Positions 51,551-59,993 of a stretch of DNA of 64,000 bases are shown here, in pieces. The notes beneath the pieces were generated by a model. That model was not told the DNA's origin. It did not search any database and was given only the letters and a program-made list of their open reading frames with translations. Both the position numbers and the translations under genes were made by a program. Position 1 is the stretch's first letter, and each line of letters opens with the position of its first letter. The DNA is taken from NCBI RefSeq assembly GCF_042665525.1, contig NZ_JBHTCQ010000001.1, forward strand, positions 1,240,001 through 1,304,000, given 5' to 3'. Source of the DNA: Allobogoriella alba. Lineage in GTDB: Bacteria; Actinomycetota; Actinomycetes; Actinomycetales; Actinomycetaceae.

Positions 51551-51561
51551 CAGTTCCTCCG

Positions 51562-53061
51562 TCATGCCTTGATCGCGAACGGGTCTCGGACCTCGTCGGA
51601 GAGGTCGATGAGGACGTTCTTGGTCTGCAGGTACTCGTCGAGGGCCTCGACGCCGCGCTCGCGGCCGTGTCCGGACCTCTTGGTGCCGCCGAACGGCGCC
51701 TGCGCGGCGCTGTACCGGTAGGTGTTCACCCACACCGTGCCCGCCACGAGCTCGCGCGCCACGCGGTGGACGCGGGAGACGTCCGAGGTCCAGATGCCGC
51801 TCGCGAGGCCGTACGGCGTGCCGTTGGCGAGGGCGACGGCCTCCTCCTCGTCGGCGAAGGGGTGCGTGGCCAGCACTGGCCCGAACACCTCCTGCTGGGC
51901 CAGGTCGGACTGCGGGGCGACGCCCGCGAAGACCGTGGGCTGGACGAAGCAGCCCGCGGAGAGGGCAGCGTCGTCGGGCCGGCCGCCGCCGGCCAGGAGG
52001 GTGGCGCCATCGGAGCGGGCCTGCTCGATACGGGCGAGGATGCGGTCCCGTTGCGCCTCGCTGGCGACCGGGCCCATCTGGGTCGCCTCCGCCGTCGGGT
52101 CGCCGAGGACGATCCCCCGGGCGGTCTCGGCGACCCGCTCGACGAACGCGTCGTGGATGCTCTCGTGCACCAGCAGGCGGCTGCCCGCGATGCACGTCTG
52201 GCCGCCGGCGGCGAAGATCCCCGCCACCGCCCCCGGGAGCGCCCGCTCGAGGTCGGCGTCGTCGAAGACGATGTTCGCCGACTTCCCACCGAGCTCGAGC
52301 GTGACGGGCACGAGGGTCTCGGTGGCTGCGCGCTGGATCGCCTGCCCGACCTCCACCGAGCCGGTGAAGCTGATCCGCCCCAGCCGCGGGTCGGCGGTCA
52401 GTGCCCTGCCGGCCTCGGGGCCGCCGGTGACGATGTTGACCACCCCGGGCGGGAAGCCGGCCTCGGCGACCAGCTCGGCCAGCCGCAGCGTGGTCATCGG
52501 GGCGATCTCGCTGGGCTTGACCACCACGGTGCAGCCGGCCGCCAGCGCCGGGGCGAGCTTGTTGGCCAGCAGCTGCATCGGGGAGTTCCACGCGGTGATG
52601 AGCGCGGCGACGCCGACCGGTTCGCGGGTGGTGTAGTCGAACGTCTCCCACGAGTCGAGCGGCACGGTCCGGCCGTGGATCTTGTCGGCCAGTCCTGCGA
52701 AGAAGCGGTAGTTGCGGGCGGCGAACCGCGCCTGGGTACGAGTCTCGCGCAGGAGCTTGCCGTTGTCGGAGGTCTCCAGCCGGGCCAGGTCCTCGGCGTC
52801 GCGCTCGATGAGGTCGGCCAGGGCGTGCATGAGCCGGGCGCGCTCGGCGCCCGAGGTGCGCCGCCAGGTGCGGAAGGCGTCCCGTGCGGCGCCGACGGCG
52901 TCACCCACCGCGGCGGGGCTCGCGTCGGCGATGCGGCCGAGCTCGCGGCCGTCGACCGGGCTGGTGACCGTCAGGGCCCGGGCGGGGTCGACCTCCGGCC
53001 GGGCTCCACCGATCAGCATCCTGGTGTCCGTGCTGCGGCCGGTGCTGCTGTCGGGGCTCAT
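51562..53061 (-). CDS. NAD(P)-dependent aldehyde dehydrogenase
   Basis: The 499-residue enzyme matches the ALDH superfamily over its full length: the AWNSPMQLLANKLAPALAAGCTVVVKPSEIAP cofactor region, FTGSVEVGQAI, catalytic glutamate in LELGGKSAN, catalytic cysteine in AAGGQTCIAGSR, and QEVFGPVLATHPF. It would oxidise an aldehyde or semialdehyde to the acid. Its ATG overlaps the stop of the alpha/beta hydrolase gene (ATGA), so the two are translationally coupled. The true substrate is unknown, though a short-chain semialdehyde is plausible. Confidence 0.9.
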   Translation of the reverse strand: MSPDSSTGRSTDTRMLIGGARPEVDPARALTVTSPVDGRELGRIADASPAAVGDAVGAARDAFRTWRRTSGAERARLMHALADLIERDAEDLARLETSDNGKLLRETRTQARFAARNYRFFAGLADKIHGRTVPLDSWETFDYTTREPVGVAALITAWNSPMQLLANKLAPALAAGCTVVVKPSEIAPMTTLRLAELVAEAGFPPGVVNIVTGGPEAGRALTADPRLGRISFTGSVEVGQAIQRAATETLVPVTLELGGKSANIVFDDADLERALPGAVAGIFAAGGQTCIAGSRLLVHESIHDAFVERVAETARGIVLGDPTAEATQMGPVASEAQRDRILARIEQARSDGATLLAGGGRPDDAALSAGCFVQPTVFAGVAPQSDLAQQEVFGPVLATHPFADEEEAVALANGTPYGLASGIWTSDVSRVHRVARELVAGTVWVNTYRYSAAQAPFGGTKRSGHGRERGVEALDEYLQTKNVLIDLSDEVRDPFAIKA

Positions 53062-54299
53062 GCTCCACCTCCGATGTGCTCGAGTGCGCGGGCGAGATGC
53101 GGGGCGAACGCCACCGGGTTCTCGCAGATCGGGAAGTGTCCGAGACCGGTCATCGGCCAGAACACCGCGCCGGGGATCCGCGCGGCCGTCCGCTCGGACA
53201 TTGCGGGCGTGCAGGAGTAGTCGTACTCGCCCGTCATCATGACCACCGGGCAGGTGGATGTGTCGATCCGGGCAACCTTGTCCGTGCCGTCCCAGTCGCC
53301 GCTGTAGAAGTCGATGTCCCCGGCGAAGGTGCCGGCGCCACCCTGGGAGTAGGTCCACAGGATGTCCTCGCGGCAGGAGCGCGGGCTCCGCGGCCCGATC
53401 AGCCCGGCGATCCACTCCGGGACGAAGGTCGCGGAGTCGACTCGCGGGTCGCGCGCCCACGGCGTGGTCCGGCCGGGTACCCGCTCGCTCGCCTCGCACG
53501 CGATGACGCCCGCGAACGTCTCCGGGGCGCGGTACGCCATCTCCAGGCAGATCTCCCCGGCCATCGACGCACCGAGCAGCACCGGGTGGCGTAGGCCCAG
53601 GGCCGCGACGACGGCGAGGATGACGTCGCCGTAGCGGCGCGTGGTCAGCGTCCAGGAGCCGAGCGGCCCGGGGAGCCGGCCGGAGCCGCCGTGGCCAGGC
53701 AGGTCGAAGGAGATGACCTCGTGGCCGGCGGTCAGTCGCGGGTCGGACATGAGGGCGTGCGCCTGCCGCGCGTCCGCTCCCGCGGTGTGCAGCACCAGCA
53801 CGGGCGCGCCCGTCCCGGCGCGGGCCACGTGCAGGTCCACCGGCGCGCCCTCGACGGTGACCCGGACATAGTGCTCGCGGATGCCGGACCGGTCGAGCAC
53901 GGGCTCCGGGTCCAGCGGCGCCGGTCCGTGCAGCAGCTCCCGCCCGAGCTCGAGGAACCGGTGCACGATCCGGGCGTGCTGGGCGTAGGCGCGCTCGTCG
54001 CCCACGATCTCGGTCCCGGGCACGCGCATGCGCATGGCCAGGACGTGGTGGTACGTCGGCGGCGGCTCTGCCGTGAAGAACCGGGACCACGCCTCCGGGG
54101 TCGCGACGAGCTCGAAGGCCGCCGGCCCGTCGGCCGGTTCACACCCGCCGTCGGCGCAGCGCACGACGGCGCGTGCGGCACCGCACCGGACCGCGAACGT
54201 CACGTCGGCGGCGCGGGCGGCGACGGCGAGCTCGGCGTCGCCGGCGCCGTGCGCTGCCCAGGTGGCGACGTCGTCGAACGGGGGGACGGTGGCCGTCAC
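53058..54299 (-). CDS. Alpha/beta hydrolase with N-terminal SCP2-like domain
   Basis: The 413-residue protein has two parts. Residues 1-130 resemble a small SCP2-type lipid-binding domain (VTFAVRCGAARAVVRCADG, WSRFFTAEPPPTYHHVLAM). The rest is an alpha/beta hydrolase with oxyanion and nucleophile region HPVLLGASMAGEICLEM (Ser in GASMAG), aspartate in TGEYDYSC and histidine in GLGHFP. It probably hydrolyses an ester or carbon-carbon bond of a carboxylated compound, with the first domain helping to bind it. The GTG start overlaps the transporter stop (GTGA). I do not know a named enzyme with this combination. Confidence 0.8.
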   Translation of the reverse strand: MTATVPPFDDVATWAAHGAGDAELAVAARAADVTFAVRCGAARAVVRCADGGCEPADGPAAFELVATPEAWSRFFTAEPPPTYHHVLAMRMRVPGTEIVGDERAYAQHARIVHRFLELGRELLHGPAPLDPEPVLDRSGIREHYVRVTVEGAPVDLHVARAGTGAPVLVLHTAGADARQAHALMSDPRLTAGHEVISFDLPGHGGSGRLPGPLGSWTLTTRRYGDVILAVVAALGLRHPVLLGASMAGEICLEMAYRAPETFAGVIACEASERVPGRTTPWARDPRVDSATFVPEWIAGLIGPRSPRSCREDILWTYSQGGAGTFAGDIDFYSGDWDGTDKVARIDTSTCPVVMMTGEYDYSCTPAMSERTAARIPGAVFWPMTGLGHFPICENPVAFAPHLARALEHIGGGA

Positions 54300-55648
54300 G
54301 CGGCGTCCCCGGCGCGGGCCGGCGCCACGACCTTGTCGCCCTCCAAGCGTCGGCCAGGGCTCGTCGCGACCCAGACGGCGGCGAAGGTGAGCACCGAGGC
54401 GAGGATGATGTACGGCGGGATGGCGACCGCGGCGCCGGCGCCCGTCGCGAGCAGCGCGGTGAGGATGAGCGGGGCGAAGCCGCCGCCGAAGATCGCGCCG
54501 ATCTGGTAGCCGAGCGACGCGGCGCTGTACCGGACCTCGGGTGAGAAGAGCTCGGCGAAGAGCGTCGCCATCGGGCCGTACATGAGCGGGTGGATGAGGG
54601 AGAGGCCGAGGATCGTGGTCAGCGCGAGCACGACGGGGGAGTGCGACGCCTCGTTGATGAGGAAGAACGGGTAGGCGTACAGCGCGAGCAGCACGGCACC
54701 GGTGAGGAACACCTTCCGGCGGCCGAGCTTGTCGGACAGCGCAGCGGCGAGCGGGGTGGTGACCAGCTCGATGGCGCCGGCGATCGCGACGATCGTCAGG
54801 GCGACGGGCCGGGCGATCCCCAGGCTGGTGGTGGCGTACGTGAGCAGGAACGTCGCGAACAGGTAGAAGTTCACGAACGGCGCCAGGCAGGTGGCGATCG
54901 CCAGCAGGATGTTCAGCGGATGGCGCCGGATGGCGTCGACGAGCGGTAGGGAGGACTTGGTGCCGGCGTCCTCGACAGCCGCGAACGCCGGGCTCTCGAC
55001 CACCTTGAGCCGGATGAACAGGCCGATGACCACCAGCAGCGCGCTGAAGAGGAACGGCAGACGCCACCCCCAGGCGACGAACTGCTCGTCCGGCATGAGC
55101 GAGGCCAGCCCGAAGACGACGGTCGACAGCACCAGCCCGGCGGGTGACCCGGCCTGCGTCCAGCTGCCCGCGAGGCCACGCCGGCCCTCCTCCTCGTGCT
55201 CGACGGACATCAGCACGGCTCCGCCCCATTCGCCGCCGACCGAGAATCCCTGGAGCAGGCGGAGCAGGATGAGGAGCACCGGCGCGGCGACGCCGATCAC
55301 CCCGTACGTGGGCAGCAGTCCGATGAGGAACGTCGCGATGCCCATGCCCATGAGGCTCCAGATGAGCATCCGCTTGCGGCCGATGCGGTCCCCGAAGTGG
55401 CCGAAGACGATGCCGCCGATCGGGCGGGCGAGGAAGCCGGCGGCGAAGGTGCCGAAGGAGGCGATCGTGCCGACGATGGGGTCGAAGTCGGGGAAGAAGA
55501 GCCGGTTGAAGACCAGGGCCGAGGCGGTGCCGTAGAGGTAGAAGTCGTACCACTCGATCGCGGTGCCGATGAACGCGGCGCGGACCACACGCCGTCGCAT
55601 CTGCCGGGTTCCGACCGCGGTGCCCGCGATCTGGGAGTCGTTCGTCAT
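54296..55648 (-). CDS. MHS-family metabolite:proton symporter (MFS)
   Basis: The 450-residue carrier has twelve helices and the metabolite-H+ symporter words AAFIGTAIEWYDFYLYGTASALVFN at the start, FFPDFDPIVGTIASFGTFAAGFLARPIGG, FGDRIGRKRML (loop 2) and LLRLLQGFSVGGEWGGAVLM. Relatives such as ShiA, ProP, KgtP and CitA import small carboxylates or zwitterions. As the first gene of the coupled operon it probably brings in the substrate. The ATG at 55648 has an AGGAAGG ribosome site; a longer frame starting at 55699 is less likely. Confidence 0.9.
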   Translation of the reverse strand: MTNDSQIAGTAVGTRQMRRRVVRAAFIGTAIEWYDFYLYGTASALVFNRLFFPDFDPIVGTIASFGTFAAGFLARPIGGIVFGHFGDRIGRKRMLIWSLMGMGIATFLIGLLPTYGVIGVAAPVLLILLRLLQGFSVGGEWGGAVLMSVEHEEEGRRGLAGSWTQAGSPAGLVLSTVVFGLASLMPDEQFVAWGWRLPFLFSALLVVIGLFIRLKVVESPAFAAVEDAGTKSSLPLVDAIRRHPLNILLAIATCLAPFVNFYLFATFLLTYATTSLGIARPVALTIVAIAGAIELVTTPLAAALSDKLGRRKVFLTGAVLLALYAYPFFLINEASHSPVVLALTTILGLSLIHPLMYGPMATLFAELFSPEVRYSAASLGYQIGAIFGGGFAPLILTALLATGAGAAVAIPPYIILASVLTFAAVWVATSPGRRLEGDKVVAPARAGDAA

Positions 55649-55709
55649 CGTCGACCTTCCTGCGGCGACCACGCCGCTGAGTCCGTTGCCACGGTGCACT
55701 GTACGCGAA

Positions 55710-55717
55710 TGTATACA
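55710..55717. promoter_or_regulatory. Candidate GntR operator in the promoter of the catabolic operon
   Basis: TGTATACA is a perfect 8-bp palindrome inside an A+T-rich island (55700-55725), about 60 bp before the transporter start on the minus strand. FCD-type GntR proteins often bind such TGTATACA-like sites over the -10 region. A related half-site TGTCTAC follows on its right. Confidence 0.5.
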
Positions 55718-55772
55718 GATGTCTACCGAGCGACGGGGGCACGCGCGAGCTCGAGCCGGCGGGAACGGTCGA

Positions 55773-58133
55773 TCAGGCTCGGCCGCCGGTCCGGGTTGAC
55801 CTCGTCCGCCGACCGAGCCACCAGATGGCCAGGGGGCGCATGTTCAGCGGGGCGCGGAACCGTCCGTCCCGGTCCACCGAGGCGGGGGTGCGGAACTGCA
55901 GGCCGGTGCCCCCGTAGAGCACGTCACGCAGGCTGTCGGCAACGTCGTCCGCCTCAGCGGCGAGCCCGGCGTGGCGGAGCATGGCGGCGAACATCCAGCC
56001 GGACCCCACCAGGACCTCGTTCACCTGAAGCTCTTCGCCGCCGTCACGTTCGTACCGGTGCAGGTCTCGTTCCCCGATCAGCAAGGGGCCGACGCGGCCG
56101 TCGTCGTAGCCGACGTGACAGATCTCGTAGGCCGCCCGCAGGTGGGAACGGATCTGCTCGGCCGGGACACCGTGCGGTGCGCCGCAGATGTCGGCGTAGA
56201 ACAGGCCCCAGGTGGAGTCGGGCATCACCGCCTCGGTGTACTTGCCCACGGTCGCGGCCCGGAAGAACTCACCGTTCCACAGCTCGTCGAGCACGGTGAC
56301 CGCGGCCGCGCGGCGTGCGTCGTAGGTCGCCGCGTCCTGTCCTCTCCGGTCGGCCTCGTGGCTGAGCACGGCCCACATCGCGGCGTACAGCGCAGCCGCG
56401 TACGTCGAGTGGCCTCGGAGGGCGAGGTTGTCCCAGGTCGAGTCCCCGAACTCGTCGTGCCGCGGTACGGGCCCGAGCGTCGCGAGCGATTCGGCTGCGT
56501 GGCACAGGCGCCGCCAGCTCCGCTCGGTCAGCGTCGAACCGGTGAGGCGGGTGTGCGTCAGGCGCGCGAGCACATGTGCCGGGGTGGCGTCGCGCCACGT
56601 GTTCGGGTCGTCCCGCATGACGTAGCCGTTGAGACGCACGAACGGGTCCTCGGGAGCGCTTCCGAGGTCATGCGGCAGACGGTTGGCGTGAAGCATCGGC
56701 CGCGTCTCGGCGACGCGGTACACCGGACGCTCCCGGAGGTCCGATGCGGCGAGGGCATCCTCGAGGTCGGCGAAGACCAGGTCCCCGAGACGCGGCCACG
56801 CCGTGGTCAGCGCCGGGAAGGCGTAGTGCCAGAGGTCCGTGGTGTCGTAGTAGAAGTAGCCGTCGTCGAAGCCCTCGAGCAGCCCGAGGTGTTCGTCCCG
56901 TTCGAGCGGCCCGTCCGCCGCCGGGCTGGCGCCCTCGACCCATGCGGTGCCCAGGGCCGTCGTGAGTCCCAGCTCGTTGATGACGCACCCGGCCACACTG
57001 TCCGACCAGCCGAGGCGGGTCAGGTCCTGGAGCGTCTCCTGATGCCAGGAGTCGAGCCGGGTGAGCCAGCTGTCGGCCTCCCGATGGGCCCGCTCGGACA
57101 TGGCCGTGGCGGAGGTCCGCCCCGGCGCCGCCTTGTACGGACGCCGCCAGGCGCGGCCGGAGCCGAACGTCACCTCGGGCCAGTCCATCGCCAGGACGAA
57201 CCTGACTCGGGCGCTGCGGCGGCCCGGGTCCAGGTGCGCGGCCACCGCTGACCCGACGGGCTCGTGCCAGTGTGCCGGCCAGCTGCCGTCCGGCGTCGCG
57301 GCGAGGCGCCCGGTCGTGGCGAAGGCGTGCCGGACCGCACCGAGGGTGAACGCCTGCTCGTGGTCTGGAACGCCGGTCGCGTTCTGGTCGGTCTTGTACT
57401 GCAGCTGGCGGCTGAATCCATCGGCCTCTCCCGTGACGCTGAGGCAGGTCTCGGGCGCAGCCCGGCCGGGCAGCATCTCCCGCGACTGCAGGACCGCCAT
57501 GCCGCCGGTGTCGAGCGAGACGGCCCGGTTGACGTTGCCCGCATGGTGATGGCCTGGCCAGGCCCGGTCGCCGCGGTCGTCCGTGGTCACCCACGACGGG
57601 CGCCAGCCGCCGAGGTTCGGCCAGAACATGGCCACGTCCACCGTGGGGAGCGTCCCGGAGACGGCTTCGAGGTGCACGTCGAGGACGACGACAGGTAGGC
57701 CCGCGACCTCCTCGTCCCCGGGGATGACGGGTGAGAAGGCGGACAGCGTCACGACGAACGGGAGCTCGGCCGACGCGAAGCGCTCGTGCGTGACGGGGAA
57801 GAGCGTCGCGACCTCGTGGGAGCCGCCCACCTCCGCCCGGAGCACCCGGTGATGGTGTGTGCCGCCGGTCTCGTGATGCACCGCCAGGAAAGCGGGATCC
57901 ACGTCCTCGACGAGGTGCGTGCCAGGGTGCAGGTGCCAGCGGTTGAACCGACCCGTCAGATCGCGGGAGAACGCCGGGCCGCCGAGCGGTCCCAGGAACA
58001 TGCCGTGACCGGGACCGTCGTCGTGGCTGCGGTGCTTGGCCACGAACGCGGTGGACGGGACCCGGGTGGTGGTGAACCCGTACCGGCGGGCGCGGTCCCA
58101 GCGTGCTGCGACGGCGGAACGGTCAGTGGACAT
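55773..58133 (-). CDS. GH116-family beta-glycosidase (GBA2-like), cytoplasmic
   Basis: The 786-residue protein has the family-116 layout. An N-terminal beta-sandwich (about 35-330; GPLGGPAFSRDLTGRFNRWHLHPG) is followed by an (alpha/alpha)6 domain with FYYDTTDLWHYAFPALTTAWPRL and EFGDSTWDNLALRGHSTYAAALYAAMWAVL, where the family places its catalytic aspartate. There is no signal peptide, so the substrate must be imported. Family members split beta-glucosides, beta-xylosides or glucosylceramide. The gene is co-directional with and just downstream of the DeoR regulator of the sulfo-sugar operon. If it serves that pathway, a new specificity would be needed, since known sulfoquinovosidases belong to GH31 or GH188. 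Confidence 0.82.
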   Translation of the reverse strand: MSTDRSAVAARWDRARRYGFTTTRVPSTAFVAKHRSHDDGPGHGMFLGPLGGPAFSRDLTGRFNRWHLHPGTHLVEDVDPAFLAVHHETGGTHHHRVLRAEVGGSHEVATLFPVTHERFASAELPFVVTLSAFSPVIPGDEEVAGLPVVVLDVHLEAVSGTLPTVDVAMFWPNLGGWRPSWVTTDDRGDRAWPGHHHAGNVNRAVSLDTGGMAVLQSREMLPGRAAPETCLSVTGEADGFSRQLQYKTDQNATGVPDHEQAFTLGAVRHAFATTGRLAATPDGSWPAHWHEPVGSAVAAHLDPGRRSARVRFVLAMDWPEVTFGSGRAWRRPYKAAPGRTSATAMSERAHREADSWLTRLDSWHQETLQDLTRLGWSDSVAGCVINELGLTTALGTAWVEGASPAADGPLERDEHLGLLEGFDDGYFYYDTTDLWHYAFPALTTAWPRLGDLVFADLEDALAASDLRERPVYRVAETRPMLHANRLPHDLGSAPEDPFVRLNGYVMRDDPNTWRDATPAHVLARLTHTRLTGSTLTERSWRRLCHAAESLATLGPVPRHDEFGDSTWDNLALRGHSTYAAALYAAMWAVLSHEADRRGQDAATYDARRAAAVTVLDELWNGEFFRAATVGKYTEAVMPDSTWGLFYADICGAPHGVPAEQIRSHLRAAYEICHVGYDDGRVGPLLIGERDLHRYERDGGEELQVNEVLVGSGWMFAAMLRHAGLAAEADDVADSLRDVLYGGTGLQFRTPASVDRDGRFRAPLNMRPLAIWWLGRRTRSTRTGGRA

Positions 58134-58145
58134 CGTCGTCTCTCG

Positions 58146-58943
58146 TCAGTCGGATGGATCGGTGCTCAGCACCGTGACCCCGGCTTCGTCGAAGACCCGT
58201 GCCAGCGAGGGGTCGAGCGGGCGATCGGTGACCAGGGTGTCGATCTGATCGAGCACGCCGAGGCGCACCGGAGCGGCGGCCGTGAACTTGGTGTGGTCGG
58301 CCATCAGCACGACGCGGTCCGCACTGCTGATGAGCGCCTGCTTGGTCGGACGCTCGAGGTCGGTCGCGACGAAAGTCCCGGAGGGCCGTACGGCTGCGGC
58401 GCCGAGGAGCAGCACGTCGGCGTGCAGGCCCGCGAGAGCATCGATCGTCTGTTGGCCGATGAAGGCCTGGCTGGCCGCGAGCAGCTCGCCGCCCAGGCCG
58501 ATGACCTGGGCGTCGGACAGGCTGAGCGCGTGCTGGAGCACCGGTACCGAGTGGCTGATCACGCAACCGTCGAAGGTGCGCGGCAATGCGGCCGCGGCCT
58601 CGAACGTCGTGGTCCCGGCGTCGATCGCCACGGTCGAGCCCGGCTCGACGAGCTCCACTGCCCGGCGCGCCATGCGTCGCTTGGCCTCACGGGCCTGGGC
58701 GCCGCGGCTCGTGAAGTCGGCGGTGCGCAACGTTCCGTGGAGCAGGCTTGCGCCCCCGTGCACGACGCGCAGCTCCCCGGCCTCGGCAAGCCGGCGAAGA
58801 TCACGGCGGACGGTCATGTCGGACACGTCGAGCAGCCCCGCCAGGTGTGTGACCGACTGGAATCCGTGGATCTGCAGCAACCGCATGATCTCGGCACGCC
58901 GTGCGGTCGCTGCGCTCGCTCGGGACGGCTGGGACGCGCCCAT
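58146..58943 (-). CDS. DeoR/GlpR-family regulator of the sulfo-sugar operon
   Basis: The 265-residue protein has the DeoR helix-turn-helix (FQSVTHLAGLLDVSDMTVRRDLRRLAEAGELRVVHGGA) and a sensor domain with VAIDAGTTTFEAAAALP for a sugar phosphate. It lies between the GH116 gene (12-bp gap, same strand) and the divergent kinase operon. The repeats at 58966-59020 are probably its operators, placed over the operon promoter and close to its own start. The effector may be 6-deoxy-6-sulfofructose phosphate or free sulfo-sugar; this is inference from the neighbouring genes. Confidence 0.9.
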   Translation of the reverse strand: MGASQPSRASAATARRAEIMRLLQIHGFQSVTHLAGLLDVSDMTVRRDLRRLAEAGELRVVHGGASLLHGTLRTADFTSRGAQAREAKRRMARRAVELVEPGSTVAIDAGTTTFEAAAALPRTFDGCVISHSVPVLQHALSLSDAQVIGLGGELLAASQAFIGQQTIDALAGLHADVLLLGAAAVRPSGTFVATDLERPTKQALISSADRVVLMADHTKFTAAAPVRLGVLDQIDTLVTDRPLDPSLARVFDEAGVTVLSTDPSD

Positions 58944-58965
58944 CTCCGTGCCACCTCCTTCGTGA

Positions 58966-59020
58966 GTGTTGTAGCGCGATCATATCGGTGTTGACTATCG
59001 AACAGATCAGTGTTTACTAG
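58966..59020 (+). promoter_or_regulatory. Promoter with three direct repeats of 22-bp period (DeoR operator array)
   Basis: GTGTTGTAG (58966), GTGTTGACTA (58988) and GTGTTTACTAG (59010) are direct repeats exactly 22 bp apart, or two helical turns, so a protein would contact one face of DNA. The second holds a good -35 (TTGACT, 58991-58996) and the third a -10 (TACTAG, 59015-59020), separated by 18 bp. Binding would block the kinase operon promoter, and the first copy lies 23 bp from the DeoR start, fitting autoregulation. Confidence 0.75.
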
Positions 59021-59057
59021 GCACCAGCGTGAATCCCAGAGCAGCACGGGAGTCCAC

Positions 59058-59993
59058 ATGACCACGGCTACGAGGCCCAGGCTGGTCTTCGCCGGTGCGA
59101 TCACCATCGACGCGATCGCCCTCGTCGGGTCGTTCCCCATGCCCGACTCGCGGCAGGTGGCCCACCAGCTCGCCTACGCCGGGGGAGGCCCCGCCGCCAC
59201 GGCGGCCGTTGCCGCGGCGCGCCTGGGCGCCGACGTCGCGATGGTCGGCGCGGTGGGCCAGGACGAGGAGGGCGAGCGGGCGGTGGCCGCGCTCCGGGCA
59301 GAGGGCATCGACCCGAGCGGTGTGGCGGCCGTGCGCGGCCGGCGGACCGGCGCGAGCGTCATCCTCGTCGACGCCGGGCGCGGCACCCGCGCCATCGCCA
59401 CCCGCCCTGTCCCCGACCTGGAGCTCGGCGACACCGGCGCCCGGCTGATCGACGCTGCCGAGTGGGTCCACGCCGACCATCTCGGATGGCGATCGGTGCA
59501 CGACCACCTCGCCCGGACCACCGCGAAGACCCGGCTCTCGGTCGACGGGGGCAACCCCATCGCCGGGTTCACGGCCACCGGTGCGGACCTCTACGTGCCA
59601 ACCGTGGCGGCCCTCGAGGAACGGTTCGGCGTGCTGTCCGTCGACGACCTGCTCGTCCGTGCCGTCGGCGACGGCGCCCGTGTCGTCGTCGCCACCCGAG
59701 GCGCTGCCGGCTCCATCGCTCTCGACGCCGAGGGAGCTCGGCACGAGGCGCCGGGGCACCCCGTCGACGTCATCAGCACGCTCGGCGCCGGCGACGTCTT
59801 CCACGGCGCGCTGCTGGCAGCGCTCGCCGGTGGGCTCCCCATCAGCGCCGCCCTGCCCTACGCCAACGTGGCCGCCGCGCTCTCGTGCCGCGGCCTCGAC
59901 GGCCGGTCCGCCATCCCGACAGACGCCGAGGTGCGCGCCGTCCTCGACGGTCCCGCACCCGCACCACCCAGACCCGCCGAGGAGGCCCGATGA
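59058..59993 (+). CDS. PfkB-type sugar kinase, probable 6-deoxy-6-sulfofructose kinase (YihV-like)
   Basis: The 311-residue PfkB kinase carries the N-terminal motif GGGPAATAAVAAARLGADV, which as I recall it is almost word for word that of E. coli YihV. The C-terminal ATP/anion site is TLGAGDVFHGALLAAL with the catalytic aspartate in GAGD. YihV phosphorylates sulfofructose to its 1-phosphate in sulfoquinovose breakdown. The next gene encodes the matching aldolase, which strengthens the call. The ATG at 59058 follows GGGAG; its stop overlaps the aldolase start (ATGA). A fructose-type kinase remains possible. Confidence 0.85.
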   Translation: MTTATRPRLVFAGAITIDAIALVGSFPMPDSRQVAHQLAYAGGGPAATAAVAAARLGADVAMVGAVGQDEEGERAVAALRAEGIDPSGVAAVRGRRTGASVILVDAGRGTRAIATRPVPDLELGDTGARLIDAAEWVHADHLGWRSVHDHLARTTAKTRLSVDGGNPIAGFTATGADLYVPTVAALEERFGVLSVDDLLVRAVGDGARVVVATRGAAGSIALDAEGARHEAPGHPVDVISTLGAGDVFHGALLAALAGGLPISAALPYANVAAALSCRGLDGRSAIPTDAEVRAVLDGPAPAPPRPAEEAR

